The notes below the pieces were generated by a model. It was not told where the DNA came from. It saw only the letters and a list, made by a program, of their open reading frames with translations, and searched no databases. A stretch of 64,000 nt of DNA from NCBI RefSeq assembly GCF_014197535.1, contig NZ_JACIFV010000013.1, forward strand, positions 62,001 to 126,000, written 5' to 3'. The DNA is from Rhizobium aethiopicum. GTDB taxonomy: Bacteria > Pseudomonadota > Alphaproteobacteria > Rhizobiales > Rhizobiaceae. Shown here one piece after another: positions 16,039-24,408 of this stretch (position 1 is its first letter; each line of letters begins with the position of its first letter). A program made the translations under genes and the position numbers.

Positions 16039-16983
16039 TCAGATGCGGGCGAAGCGTTCGATCAGCAGATCGAAGAAGCCGTCCGCATCGACATGACGCA
16101 TGACCTTGGCGTTGCGCTTGCGCTCGGTCACATGCCACCAGTCGACGACGGTCATCCCGACGGTGAGTTCGGACCGGATCTCGATCTCGACATTGCAGTC
16201 GCGGCCCTGGAAAAGCTCTGGTTTCAAGAGATAGGCCACGACCGTGGGGTCGTGCAGCGGCCCGCCATCAGAACCGTATTTCTCGATATCGAAGCGTTCG
16301 AAGAATTCCAACATCTCGACCATGGCCTTAACAGGCGCCGTGCCGATCTCGGCCATGCGTTTGACCCGGTCCTTGCGCGTCAGCAACTGATGCGTCACGT
16401 CGAGTGGCATCATCACGATCGGCACGCCTGAACGGAAGACGATGTCGGCGGCTTCGGGGTCGACATAGATGTTGAATTCGGCGGCCGGCGTAATATTGCC
16501 GCCCTCGAAGAAGCCGCCGCCCATCATGACCAGCTCGCGAATGCGGGCAATGATGTCGGGCGCCTTCTGGAAGGCCATGCCGATATTGGTGAGCGGCCCG
16601 AGCGTGCAGAGCGTCACCGTGCCTTCCGGCTCGCGGCGCAGCGTCTCGATGATGAAATCGACGGAGTGGCCGGGCTGCAGCGCCATCGTCGGTTCGGGCA
16701 GAACAGGGCCGTCGAGGCCGGTCTTGCCGTGCACATGTTCTGCAGTCACCAGCTTGCGGGCGATCGGCTTGTCGGCGCCGGTGAAAACCTTCACATCCGT
16801 GCGGCCGCAGAGCTCGCAGACGATGCGCGCGTTGCGGCTGGTGAATGACAGCGGCACGTTGCCGGCGACCGTCGTGATCCCCAGCACCTCGAGCTCATCG
16901 GGGCTTCCGAAAGCCAGCATGATGGCGGCCGCGTCATCCTGGCCGGGATCCGTGTCGATGATGATCTTTCTCGCGCTTGCCAT
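16039..16983 (-). CDS. Inosine-uridine type nucleoside hydrolase
   Basis: A 314-residue N-ribohydrolase that cleaves ribonucleosides to base and ribose. The family's N-terminal calcium-binding Asp cluster IIIDTDPGQDDAAA (7-20) is intact, with a second conserved region around MMPLDVTHQLLTRKD and an Asp near the GPLHDPTVVAYL segment (the usual fourth calcium ligand). The ATG at 16981-16983 is chosen because homology starts there; the frame is open upstream to 17127 without similarity. It is probably a nucleoside salvage enzyme; exact base preference cannot be read from sequence. Confidence 0.93.
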   Translation of the reverse strand: MASARKIIIDTDPGQDDAAAIMLAFGSPDELEVLGITTVAGNVPLSFTSRNARIVCELCGRTDVKVFTGADKPIARKLVTAEHVHGKTGLDGPVLPEPTMALQPGHSVDFIIETLRREPEGTVTLCTLGPLTNIGMAFQKAPDIIARIRELVMMGGGFFEGGNITPAAEFNIYVDPEAADIVFRSGVPIVMMPLDVTHQLLTRKDRVKRMAEIGTAPVKAMVEMLEFFERFDIEKYGSDGGPLHDPTVVAYLLKPELFQGRDCNVEIEIRSELTVGMTVVDWWHVTERKRNAKVMRHVDADGFFDLLIERFARI

Positions 16984-17169
16984 TCCAATCGTCCCGTTCT
17001 CGCCATGCCGCTTGTTCCGGCAGACACAATCTCTTAATTCCCCGTCACAAATCGGCACATTCCGCGCGGGCATGTTTTGATGCGAGGCAGCAGGTCCTTT
17101 GTCAAGCAAGGAGGCGGGCGCCGGCATTCGAAAAGTGAGAGAGGTTTGAATCGGGAGAGTCGCGTGCGC

Positions 17170-17198
17170 CTTGCAGCGCCGTGATCATGCCCCCATAT
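17170..17198 (+). promoter_or_regulatory. RpoH (sigma-32)-type heat-shock promoter of hsp20
   Basis: CTTGCA (17170-17175), 17 bases, CCATAT (17193-17198; CCCCATAT from 17191). This fits the rhizobial RpoH pattern CTTGAA-N17-CCATAT with one changed base in the -35. It leaves a leader of about 60 bases before the hsp20 ATG. Confidence 0.6.
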
Positions 17199-17203
17199 TA
17201 TCG

Positions 17204-17263
17204 GCATCCGGATGCTGCGCTTGAGGTCCGGGATGGTCGCTTGCATCAAGGACTTGAAAAGAG
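17204..17263 (+). promoter_or_regulatory. ROSE-like RNA thermometer leader of hsp20
   Basis: The leader has a 5' hairpin, GCATCCGGATGC (17204-17215). A 3' hairpin follows in which TCGCT (17237-17241) can pair with AGGA (17249-17252) across a 7-base loop, with one unpaired G. That U(U/C)GCU-AGGA pairing is the defining core of ROSE thermometers, which hide the ribosome site at low temperature in rhizobial small heat-shock mRNAs. The AGGA is 11 bases from the ATG; an alternative GAAAAGAG lies closer. Confidence 0.55.
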
Positions 17264-17689
17264 ATGAGCCGCATTACCCCTTTCGCCAGCCCCCTGCTTC
17301 TGGGCTTCGACGCCATGGAAAAAACGCTGGAGCGCATTTCCAAAGCGAGCGACGGATACCCGCCTTACAACATCGAACGCATCGCCGCCGACAGCGGCGC
17401 CCCCGAACGTCTGCGCATCACCCTTGCCGTTGCCGGTTTCAGCGAGGAGGAGCTCGATGTCTCCACCGAGGAGAACCAGCTTGTGATCCGCGGCCGTCAG
17501 GTGGAGCAGGGCGAGCGGGATTATCTTTATCGCGGCATTGCCTCCCGCCAGTTCCAGCGCACCTTCGTGCTGGCCGACGGCATGCAGGTCCTCGGCGCCG
17601 GCCTGAAGAACGGTCTGCTCTCCGTCGATCTAATTCGTCCGGAACCGGCGCGCATGGTCAAGAAAATTAACATTTCGGTCTCACAGTAG
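17264..17689 (+). CDS. Small heat-shock protein, Hsp20/IbpA family
   Basis: A 141-residue alpha-crystallin-type ATP-independent chaperone that holds unfolding proteins. The N-terminus MSRITPFASPLLLGFDAME matches rhizobial Hsp20, the core crystallin domain spans about 38-130, and the C-terminal tail is short with an I-N-I (INISVSQ) end. ATG at 17264. Expression is probably doubly heat-controlled, by an RpoH-like promoter and a ROSE-like leader. It is followed by a DUF1150 gene in the same direction. Confidence 0.95.
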   Translation: MSRITPFASPLLLGFDAMEKTLERISKASDGYPPYNIERIAADSGAPERLRITLAVAGFSEEELDVSTEENQLVIRGRQVEQGERDYLYRGIASRQFQRTFVLADGMQVLGAGLKNGLLSVDLIRPEPARMVKKINISVSQ

Positions 17690-17736
17690 CACAACGGTTT
17701 CCAGAACCGTTGGTCCCTTCTCCCGGAGGAACAGGA

Positions 17737-17994
17737 ATGTTGATGAAAGAAGCCACGTCTCACTTGACCAAATCCGAGCTTGCCCACATCGGCAACGGCG
17801 AGGTCGCCTACATCAGAAAGATGCGCACCGAAGAGGTCGCCAAGTGCTTCCCAGAGGCGCCGGATATCGATCCGAACGTCGATCTCTGGGCACTGTTCGG
17901 CGCCGACGGCACGCCGATCCTTTTGACGGACAACCGCTCCAGCACCTTCTTCAAGGCCGCCGAAGACGAATTGAAGACGGTCAGCCTGCACTGA
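17737..17994 (+). CDS. DUF1150 family small protein
   Basis: An 85-residue protein of unknown function. ATG at 17737 has a strong GGAGGA six bases upstream, so it is preferred over an in-frame GTG at 17710. The sequence is acidic, with no signal peptide or membrane segment; a central DLWALFGADGTPILLTDNRS stretch looks like the conserved core. DUF1150 genes commonly follow hsp20 in rhizobia, and this one starts 47 bases after the hsp20 stop. A role beside the chaperone is an inference from this position only. Confidence 0.85.
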   Translation: MLMKEATSHLTKSELAHIGNGEVAYIRKMRTEEVAKCFPEAPDIDPNVDLWALFGADGTPILLTDNRSSTFFKAAEDELKTVSLH

Positions 17995-18074
17995 CGTCAA
18001 ACGCACTGAGTGCTATGAAAAGCGAAATGCCATCAGGCATTTGCAGCTATACTGCAAATAGACTGGTCGTCGTT

Positions 18075-18292
18075 GGCACCGTGCCGTGTGGCTCCCTCAT
18101 CCGGCCCTTCGGGCCACCTTCTCCCCGCTGGGGAGAAGAGGGGAGCAAGGCGCGCCGATACTGGCCAACGAACCCACCTGTTCATACGCACTCCATCCAA
18201 CGGGGTCGATCGAGAAGCGGCATTCTCCCTCTTCTCCCCAGCGGGGAGAAGGTGGCCCGCAGGGTCGGATGAGGGGGCCGCACGGCACGCCT
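18075..18292. repeat. Large RIME-like palindromic repeat
   Basis: The 341-base gap between the convergent DUF1150 and trmB genes is mostly this element. A left arm of about 70 bases (18075-18144) is nearly the exact complement of the right arm (18226-18292). Each arm holds a CTTCTCCCC...GGGGAGAAG hairpin and a CTCATCCG end, with an unrelated 80-base loop between. It could fold into a cruciform and may terminate both converging transcripts. The rest of the gap shows nothing else. Confidence 0.8.
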
Positions 18293-18335
18293 TCACTATC
18301 GCCTTCAATTGCTTCCAGCGCAGTGTTCGCCGAAT

Positions 18336-19037
18336 TCAGATCTTGCTGAAGGTCAGATAGGCTGACGACCGGCCCTCGCGGCGCGCCTTCGCCTCGTAGC
18401 GCGTGCTCGGCCAGCCCTCATAGGGGGTCAGCCAATCCGCCGCGTTTTCTGCCATCCAGTCGAAGCCGCCATGGTCGCGGCATTTGAGCAGCGTCCAGTT
18501 CACATAGGTGTCGATGTCGGAGGCGAAGCAGAAAAGGCCGCCGGGCTTCAGCACGCGGTGAAAGCGGTCGAGATTGGTCTTCGAGACGAAGCGGCGCTTC
18601 CAGTGCTTCCGCTTCGGCCAGGGATCGGGATAGAGCAGATCGATCTGGTCGAGCGCGCCATCTGGCAGCCAGTCGAGCAGTTGCGTCGCATCGTCATTAT
18701 AGACGCGAATATTGGAGGCGCCGGTCTCGCCGATACGCGACAAAAGCTTTTGCATCGAATTGACGAAGGGTTCGACGCCGATAAAACCGGTCGAAGGTCT
18801 CTCCAGCGCCCGATGGATCAGGTGTTCGCCGCCGCCGAAACCGATTTCCAGCCGCAATGTCGTGACCGGAATCGGGAAGAGGGATGTCAGCGGCTCCGGG
18901 GGAGCCGCCGAGAGATCGATGAGGAATGCCGGGAGCAGGCTGTTCAGCGTTTCCGCCTGCTGTTCGCGCAGGGCCTTTCCCTTGCGGCGACCGAAAAAGG
19001 CTTCGGTCGCTCGTCCCCGGCGTTCCATATCCGTCAT
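18336..19037 (-). CDS. trmB: tRNA (guanine-N7-)-methyltransferase TrmB
   Basis: A 233-residue SAM-dependent enzyme that makes m7G46 in tRNA. Motif I LRLEIGFGGGEHLIHRA (61-77) and the hallmark DLLYPDPWPKRKHWKRRFV region (about 133-151) are clear. ATG at 19035-19037 overlaps the metK stop as ATGA, so metK-trmB are translationally coupled. The coupling is logical, since MetK makes the methyl donor. Confidence 0.97.
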   Translation of the reverse strand: MTDMERRGRATEAFFGRRKGKALREQQAETLNSLLPAFLIDLSAAPPEPLTSLFPIPVTTLRLEIGFGGGEHLIHRALERPSTGFIGVEPFVNSMQKLLSRIGETGASNIRVYNDDATQLLDWLPDGALDQIDLLYPDPWPKRKHWKRRFVSKTNLDRFHRVLKPGGLFCFASDIDTYVNWTLLKCRDHGGFDWMAENAADWLTPYEGWPSTRYEAKARREGRSSAYLTFSKI

Positions 19038-20287
19038 GCAGCGACCTTGGTCTTGACGGCTTCCTTGAGCGCCTTGACGAGGTCGGTGCGCTCCCAGGAG
19101 AATGAGCCGTCACGGCCGGCCTTGCGGCCGAAATGGCCATAGGCCGAGGTCTTGGCGTAGATCGGCTTGTTGAGGTCGAGGTGACGGCGGATGCCCGACG
19201 GCGACAGGTCCATGTTCTGGCGGATCGCCGCTTCAACCTGGTCTTCCGACACACCCTTGCCGGTGCCGTGCAGGTCGACATAGATCGACAGCGGCTGCGC
19301 GACGCCGATGGCGTAGGAGAGCTGGATCGTGCAGCGGTCGGCGAGGCCGGCGGCGACGACGTTCTTGGCGAGGTAGCGGGCGGCATAGGCAGCCGAACGG
19401 TCGACCTTGGTCGTGTCCTTGCCGGAGAATGCACCACCGCCATGCGGAGCCGCACCGCCATAGGTGTCGACGATGATCTTGCGGCCGGTCAGGCCTGCAT
19501 CGCCGTCCGGTCCGCCGATGACGAACTTGCCGGTGGGATTGATGTACCACTTGCAATCCTCGGCGATCTTCAGCTCGCCGAGCGCCTCGCGGATATAGGG
19601 TTCGACGACGGCGCGGACTTTCTTGGAATCCCAGCTCTCATCGAGATGCTGGGTCGAAAGTACGATCGAGGTCGCTTCCGAGGGTTTGCCGTCGACGTAA
19701 CGCACGGTCACCTGGCTCTTGGCGTCGGGGCCGAGCTTGGCGACTTCACCGTCGCCCTTCTTGCGGGCGGCGGCCAGCAGCTGCAGGATCCTGTGAGAAT
19801 AATAGATTGGAGCCGGCATCAGGTCCGGCGTTTCCTTGCAGGCGTAACCGAACATGATGCCCTGGTCGCCGGCTCCCTCGTCGCCCTGCTGGTCGGCGGC
19901 GCTGTCGACGCCCTGGGCGATATCGGCCGACTGCGAGTGCAGCAGCACGTCGATCTTTGCCTTCTTCCAGTGGAAGCCGTCCTGTTCGTAGCCGATATCC
20001 TTGATGGCGCGGCGAGCAGCGGCTTTGAACTTCGAGGGATTGATGACGTCCTTGCCATCTTTGTCCTTCTTCATCAGGCTCGGCGGCAGGCGGACCTCGC
20101 CGGCGATGACGACGCGGTTGGTCGTCGCCAGCGTTTCGCAGGCAATGCGCACGCCCCACGGATTGACGCCGGTCTTGGCCGCTTCGCGGTAGACCAGATC
20201 GACGATCTCGTCGGAGATGCGGTCACACACTTTGTCCGGATGACCTTCGGCAACAGATTCGCTGGTAAAGAGATAATTCGCGCGCAT
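19034..20287 (-). CDS. metK: S-adenosylmethionine synthetase MetK
   Basis: A 417-residue methionine adenosyltransferase (ATP + Met to SAM). Signatures GAGDQGIMFGYA (140-151) and the glycine-rich phosphate loop GGGAFSGKDTTKVDRS are intact, as is the N-terminal SVAEGHPDKVCD. It is longer than the E. coli enzyme (about 384) because of a basic insert near residues 75-115, typical of alphaproteobacteria. ATG at 20285-20287. It has its own leader of about 130 bases with a 22-bp palindrome and is followed by trmB. Confidence 0.98.
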   Translation of the reverse strand: MRANYLFTSESVAEGHPDKVCDRISDEIVDLVYREAAKTGVNPWGVRIACETLATTNRVVIAGEVRLPPSLMKKDKDGKDVINPSKFKAAARRAIKDIGYEQDGFHWKKAKIDVLLHSQSADIAQGVDSAADQQGDEGAGDQGIMFGYACKETPDLMPAPIYYSHRILQLLAAARKKGDGEVAKLGPDAKSQVTVRYVDGKPSEATSIVLSTQHLDESWDSKKVRAVVEPYIREALGELKIAEDCKWYINPTGKFVIGGPDGDAGLTGRKIIVDTYGGAAPHGGGAFSGKDTTKVDRSAAYAARYLAKNVVAAGLADRCTIQLSYAIGVAQPLSIYVDLHGTGKGVSEDQVEAAIRQNMDLSPSGIRRHLDLNKPIYAKTSAYGHFGRKAGRDGSFSWERTDLVKALKEAVKTKVAA

Positions 20288-20360
20288 TCCGGGATTCCCC
20301 TCAAAGAATAAAAGCCAGCTAGTAGGTACTCAGTTCGAGCGCCGATGACAAGCGCACAAG

Positions 20361-20382
20361 GACATAAATATATCTTTATATC
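20361..20382. promoter_or_regulatory. 22-bp palindrome upstream of metK (candidate operator)
   Basis: GACATAAATAT (20361-20371) faces ATCTTTATATC (20372-20382); 9 of 11 positions pair. It is AT-rich in a GC-rich chromosome and lies about 75-95 bases before the metK ATG, on the metK side of the praR terminator. A SAM-pathway repressor (ArsR-family SahR/SamR type) is a plausible binder, but this is inference. Confidence 0.5.
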
Positions 20383-20414
20383 AGTGGTGAGGTGACAAAT
20401 TTTGCCCGAAAAAG

Positions 20415-20442
20415 ACAAAAAAAGCGGCCTTTCGACCGCCTT
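20415..20442 (-). terminator. Rho-independent terminator of praR
   Basis: Read on the minus strand, GCGGTC-GAAA-GGCCGC (20439-20424) is followed by seven T residues, about 27 bases after the praR stop. It separates praR from metK. Confidence 0.85.
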
Positions 20443-20466
20443 TCCTATTTTGCAATGAGAGCTGGA

Positions 20467-20886
20467 TCAGTCAGCGTCGGCTTCGGCAGCGAGCGCCTTG
20501 ACCAGTTCCACGACCTTGCGGCGAACCTTGGGATCGGAAATCTTCACGAAGGCGCGGTTGAGCTGCAGGCCCTCCGAGGAGGAGAGGAAGTCTACGACGT
20601 AATTCGAGCTGGAGGCTTCGGCCATGCCGCCGGCGGCGCCAGCATGTTCGCCGGGCGCATCCTCGAAGAAGAAGGAGACCGGAACATTGAGGATGCTCGA
20701 GATGTTCTGCAGACGGCTTGCGCCGACACGGTTGGTGCCCTTCTCGTATTTCTGGATCTGCTGGAAGGTGATGCCGAGGCTTTCGCCAAGCTTTTCCTGG
20801 CTCATGCCCAACATCGTTCGGCGAAGGCGAATGCGGCTGCCAACATGGATGTCGATCGGATTCGGTTTCTTCTTATTTTCAATCAT
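20467..20886 (-). CDS. praR: XRE-family transcriptional regulator PraR/PhrR
   Basis: A 139-residue DNA-binding protein. A Cro/CI helix-turn-helix occupies about 16-75, with the recognition part MSQEKLGESLGITFQQIQKYEKG-like in two adjoining helices (residues 28-50). An Ala/Gly-rich linker (78-92) and a C-terminal helical tail follow. The sequence and place beside metK match PraR of Rhizobium leguminosarum (PhrR in Sinorhizobium), known as a repressor in biofilm and quorum-sensing control; the assignment is from memory. ATG at 20884-20886. A terminator follows. Confidence 0.85.
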   Translation of the reverse strand: MIENKKKPNPIDIHVGSRIRLRRTMLGMSQEKLGESLGITFQQIQKYEKGTNRVGASRLQNISSILNVPVSFFFEDAPGEHAGAAGGMAEASSSNYVVDFLSSSEGLQLNRAFVKISDPKVRRKVVELVKALAAEADAD

Positions 20887-21046
20887 GGTCGTGCCCTAGC
20901 TACGAATTTCTGTTTCCAACCGGCATGCCCCTGATCCATCCCAAAACGCCACGTTGCAAGCGGTGGGGAAACCACCTTCAAGCAAACGTTAACAACGCCG
21001 ATTGTCATCACTATGCAATTTTAGGGGTTTTTGGTCAATTCAACCC

Positions 21047-22639
21047 TCAAATAAAACCTTTGCGAGAAATTAGCGCAATCAGCATCAACAGTGCTTCGGT
21101 CAACCAGAAGTATGTCTGAAGGGGGTATGTGGTTCCGAACCCATTGCCGAACCCATCAACAGTTGCATCAATGAAGCCGGTCTCACCAAGATCGAGGCCT
21201 GCGATGATTTCCCCATGCGCGTTCACGAGTGCCGATATGCCGTTGTTGGCGTCGCGAATCAGCGGCAGGCCGGTCTCGATTGCCCGCACCCGCGCCTGCT
21301 GGAAATGCTGGTAGGGCCCGGGCGTGATGCCGAACCATGCATCGTTGGTGAGGTTGAGGAGCGCGTTGGCATCCACGATGTCGCCGGTCATTTCGCCCGG
21401 AAAGATGATCTCATAGCAGATCAGCGGGTAGAGATTGAGGCCGCCGGGCAGCGCCAGAAGGTGCCGGCTTGCTGCGGCCGAAAAGCCGCCTGGTATCTCG
21501 ACGACATTCTGGATACCGAGTTCGGTGAGGATTTCCTCGAAGGGCAGATATTCGCCGAAAGGCACGAGATGCACCTTGTCGGAGGCGGCGATGATCTGGC
21601 CGCGGCCGTCGATCACATAGATGGAATTGTAGTAGCGCACCGGGGTGCCAGGCCCCATCTCCTCGGCGCGCACCGCGCCGGCGATCAGGATCTGATCGTC
21701 GTCGAGCGTATCGGCGATCCGCGTCAACGCATCCTGGTTGTCGGTGAGGATGAAGGGGATCGAGGTTTCCGGCCAGACGATGATGTTGGGTTTGCGTCCG
21801 CCGTTTCTGGGCGCTTCGGCGGAAAGCTTCAGATGGGTCTCGAAGATCGCATTGCGGTCGGCGTCGTTGTCCATCTTCGCCGCCTGGTCGATGGCCGGCT
21901 GCACCAGCCGCACCACCGGCCGCTTGTCTTCGGGTAAGGACTGCGGCCGCGGCGCCAGATAAAGGGCATAGGCGCCGTAACCGAGATGGGCGGCAAACAG
22001 CAGGATGGCGAGCGCAATTCCAGGCTTCGCGCCCTGTCGCGTCCCGATCAGCGCCGGGGCGGAAAAGACGAAGACGGCAAGTGTCGTCACCCCCATCGCA
22101 CCGATCACATGCGCCGACTGCATCATCAGCGGAACGGGCATCAGGCCGTAACCGATGGCATTCCAGGGAAAGCCGGTGAGGATCACGCTTCGAAGCCATT
22201 CCATCAGGCCGAAGCCGGCCGCCAGCGCGGCGATCCGTCCCATGCCGTCGGACCAGACGATCCGGGCAAGGGCAGTCGCCAGCCCATAGAAGACCGCAAG
22301 GCCGGCCGGCAGCCCGAGGACTGCCAGGGGCAGTGCCCAGGCAAATTCCTCCGAATCGACCAGCAAGGCATGACCGATCCACCAAAGGCCGGCGACGAAA
22401 TAGCCGAAGCCGAACAGCCAGCCGACGGCAAAGGCCGGCCATAGCCTGCCGATCAGGCCGCTTTCAGGAGAAGCTGCCGTCCCGTCGAGCAGCCAGACGA
22501 GCAGCGTGAAGGAGAGGAACATCGCCGCGAAAAAACCGAAAGGCGGCAGCGCCAGAGCGGCGAATGCTCCAGCGGCGACGGCCAGCAACGACCGTTTTAA
22601 CCCCCAGACGAGGATAACCCTGTCCGCAAGCCGCTCCAT
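21047..22639 (-). CDS. lnt: Apolipoprotein N-acyltransferase Lnt
   Basis: A 530-residue inner-membrane enzyme adding the third acyl chain to lipoproteins. The first 230 residues hold about seven membrane segments, and the nitrilase-like domain carries the catalytic Glu291 (VWPETSIPF), Lys355 (DKVHLVPFGEYLPF) and Cys408 (ICYEIIFPG). ATG at 22637-22639, with GGGAG upstream, is preferred over an upstream in-frame ATG at 22666. It follows ybeY and the CorC-like gene, an order kept in many proteobacteria. Confidence 0.96.
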   Translation of the reverse strand: MERLADRVILVWGLKRSLLAVAAGAFAALALPPFGFFAAMFLSFTLLVWLLDGTAASPESGLIGRLWPAFAVGWLFGFGYFVAGLWWIGHALLVDSEEFAWALPLAVLGLPAGLAVFYGLATALARIVWSDGMGRIAALAAGFGLMEWLRSVILTGFPWNAIGYGLMPVPLMMQSAHVIGAMGVTTLAVFVFSAPALIGTRQGAKPGIALAILLFAAHLGYGAYALYLAPRPQSLPEDKRPVVRLVQPAIDQAAKMDNDADRNAIFETHLKLSAEAPRNGGRKPNIIVWPETSIPFILTDNQDALTRIADTLDDDQILIAGAVRAEEMGPGTPVRYYNSIYVIDGRGQIIAASDKVHLVPFGEYLPFEEILTELGIQNVVEIPGGFSAAASRHLLALPGGLNLYPLICYEIIFPGEMTGDIVDANALLNLTNDAWFGITPGPYQHFQQARVRAIETGLPLIRDANNGISALVNAHGEIIAGLDLGETGFIDATVDGFGNGFGTTYPLQTYFWLTEALLMLIALISRKGFI

Positions 22640-22710
22640 GCGCACTCCCATCAAACCGCGAATCAACCCATTCGCAGTCTTTCAAAAAAGCGGCTCTTTG
22701 TCCTGTTCCC

Positions 22711-22750
22711 GCATCGGCCCGAAAGGCAATTCCGATTTCCGTACCGATGC
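22711..22750. repeat. Small palindromic repeat (GCATCGGCCCGAAA family)
   Basis: GCATCGGCCCGAAA (22711-22724) faces TTTCCGTACCGATGC (22736-22750), an imperfect inverted repeat in the gap between the CorC-like gene and lnt. It shares its left arm exactly with the element at 51361. Confidence 0.65.
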
Positions 22751-23896
22751 CTAGTTGGTGGTCGATTCAGCCGACCGGTCGTCGCCGGTCTCGGATCCGG
22801 GTGTGATGTCGCCAGCCTCCTTGGCGCGGCGGCGGATCGCGTGGCGCTTGCGGGTGATGCGCAGCCGCTTGATGCGGCGCGGATCGGCGTCGAGGATATG
22901 GAATTCGAAGTTCGGCAGGGCCTGGACGACTTCGCCGCGGACGGGGATGCGGCCGAGCGCGGAGAAGATCAGCCCGCCCAGCGTGTCGACCTCGTCGACC
23001 TGTTCGCTGATGTCGAAATCCGGTCCGATCGCTTCGGCGATCTCTTCCAGCTCGACACGGGCGTCGGCGACGAAGACGTCTTCGGCGACGCGCTTGAACA
23101 TCACCTCTTCGTCGTCATGTTCGTCGTCGATGTCGCCGACCACCATTTCGACGATGTCCTCGTGCGAGGCGAGACCGTCGGTGCCGCCATATTCGTCGAT
23201 GACGAGCGCCATCTGCGTACGGTTCACCTGCATCCGGCGCAAGAGGTCGGAGGCCAGCATCGACGGCGGCACGAACAGGATCTTGCGGATGATGCCGGCC
23301 TCGGCCAGCGTCTTCTGCAGGTCGACCCGGGCAAGATCGAAATTCGGCTTGGTCGAGCGCGGCGGCTTCTGGATGTTCTCCGGCGCGACTTCGATCGCCG
23401 GCGCTGCAGCGGCCGGCTTTGCCGGGCCGCGGCGCTTGTTGCGCGCCTGCTTGGCGACATAGGAGAGCAGGTCGCGGATATGCACCATGCCGCGCGGGTC
23501 GTCGAGCGTATCGGCATAAACAGGCATGCGCGAGCGGCCGGATTCCTCGAACAGGATCATCAGCTCGCCGATGGTGATGTTCTGGTCCACCGCCTCGATA
23601 TCGGCGCGCGGCACCATCACGTCGGCGACGCGCACCTCGCGAAAGCGCAGGATATTGTGCAGCATTGCCCGCTCGTCGGGCGAAAAAGCGTCGTCGCCGG
23701 CCGCATCGGTCATCAGCGCATCGGCAAGATCCTCGCGCAGTCGCGAGCCCTGCTGCGGGCGGAGAATGCGGGCGGCGCGCGACCAGAAGGATTGGGATCG
23801 GCCGGATGGCCGACTACTACTGCCGACCTCATCCGAAGAAGAGGATGATTCGGAGTCCTTGGCGTCTGCCGCCGGCTTCGTCGTAAAGTCGCTCAT
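22751..23896 (-). CDS. CBS-domain protein, CorC/hemolysin C family
   Basis: A 381-residue cytoplasmic protein. A Ser-rich tail (16-36) precedes a helical segment, two CBS domains span about 88-250 (starting VADVMVPRADIEAV), and a C-terminal transporter-associated domain (about 270-350) is present. A Lys/Pro/Ala-rich insert (about 150-180) splits the CBS pair. Relatives are linked to Mg/Co efflux (CorC), but the E. coli ybeZ-ybeY-corC-lnt order suggests an envelope role too. ATG at 23894-23896 overlaps the ybeY stop as ATGA. Confidence 0.92.
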   Translation of the reverse strand: MSDFTTKPAADAKDSESSSSSDEVGSSSRPSGRSQSFWSRAARILRPQQGSRLREDLADALMTDAAGDDAFSPDERAMLHNILRFREVRVADVMVPRADIEAVDQNITIGELMILFEESGRSRMPVYADTLDDPRGMVHIRDLLSYVAKQARNKRRGPAKPAAAAPAIEVAPENIQKPPRSTKPNFDLARVDLQKTLAEAGIIRKILFVPPSMLASDLLRRMQVNRTQMALVIDEYGGTDGLASHEDIVEMVVGDIDDEHDDEEVMFKRVAEDVFVADARVELEEIAEAIGPDFDISEQVDEVDTLGGLIFSALGRIPVRGEVVQALPNFEFHILDADPRRIKRLRITRKRHAIRRRAKEAGDITPGSETGDDRSAESTTN

Positions 23897-24408
23897 GGTT
23901 CCATTTTAAGGTCTTGACCCTCGTAGGGATCAGATAGGCCGAGCTGCGCCAAAATGCGAGTCTCCAGCCCCTCCATAATTTCGGCTTCGGCATTATTCAT
24001 ATGGTCGTAGCCGAGAAGATGCAAGAAACCGTGCACCAGAAGATGGGTCAGGTGGTCGTCAAAACTCTTTTCGAGTTCCTGGGCTTCCCGCTCCACCGTC
24101 TCCCGGGCGATGATGATGTCGCCGAGCATCGGCCCGGGCAGCTTGCCGCGCTGAACCGGAAAGGCCGGGAAGGAGAGGACATTGGTCGGCTTGTCCTTGC
24201 CGCGCCATTCGGCATTGATGTCCTGGATCGAGGCATCGTCGGTAAAGACCAGCGAAACCTCCGGCGGCATCTTCGGGAAAGGCTGCTTCTCATTGTCGCG
24301 CAGATAGACCGCGGCGGCCCCGAGCACGCGCTCGCAAAAGACCAGCAGCGTTTCCTCGCCGGGCCAGCCGATGTCCTCGATGCTGATCTGGATATCGAGT
24401 TCGGCCAT
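23893..24408 (-). CDS. ybeY: Endoribonuclease YbeY (rRNA maturation factor)
   Basis: A 171-residue zinc metalloprotein needed for 16S rRNA 3'-end maturation and ribosome quality control. The zinc triad HxxxHxxxxxH is intact as HGFLHLLGYDH (His126, His130, His136), and the upstream TNVLSFP (75-81) motif is present. ATG at 24406-24408 overlaps the phoH TAA by one base (TAATG-like). The phoH-ybeY-corC-lnt order is ancient and conserved. Confidence 0.97.
   Translation of the reverse strand: MAELDIQISIEDIGWPGEETLLVFCERVLGAAAVYLRDNEKQPFPKMPPEVSLVFTDDASIQDINAEWRGKDKPTNVLSFPAFPVQRGKLPGPMLGDIIIARETVEREAQELEKSFDDHLTHLLVHGFLHLLGYDHMNNAEAEIMEGLETRILAQLGLSDPYEGQDLKMEP

Noticed and set aside
20288..20360. 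SAM-II or SAM/SAH riboswitch in the metK leader
   Set aside because: I looked for the conserved core sequences and pairing and could not build either; a covariance search would be decisive.
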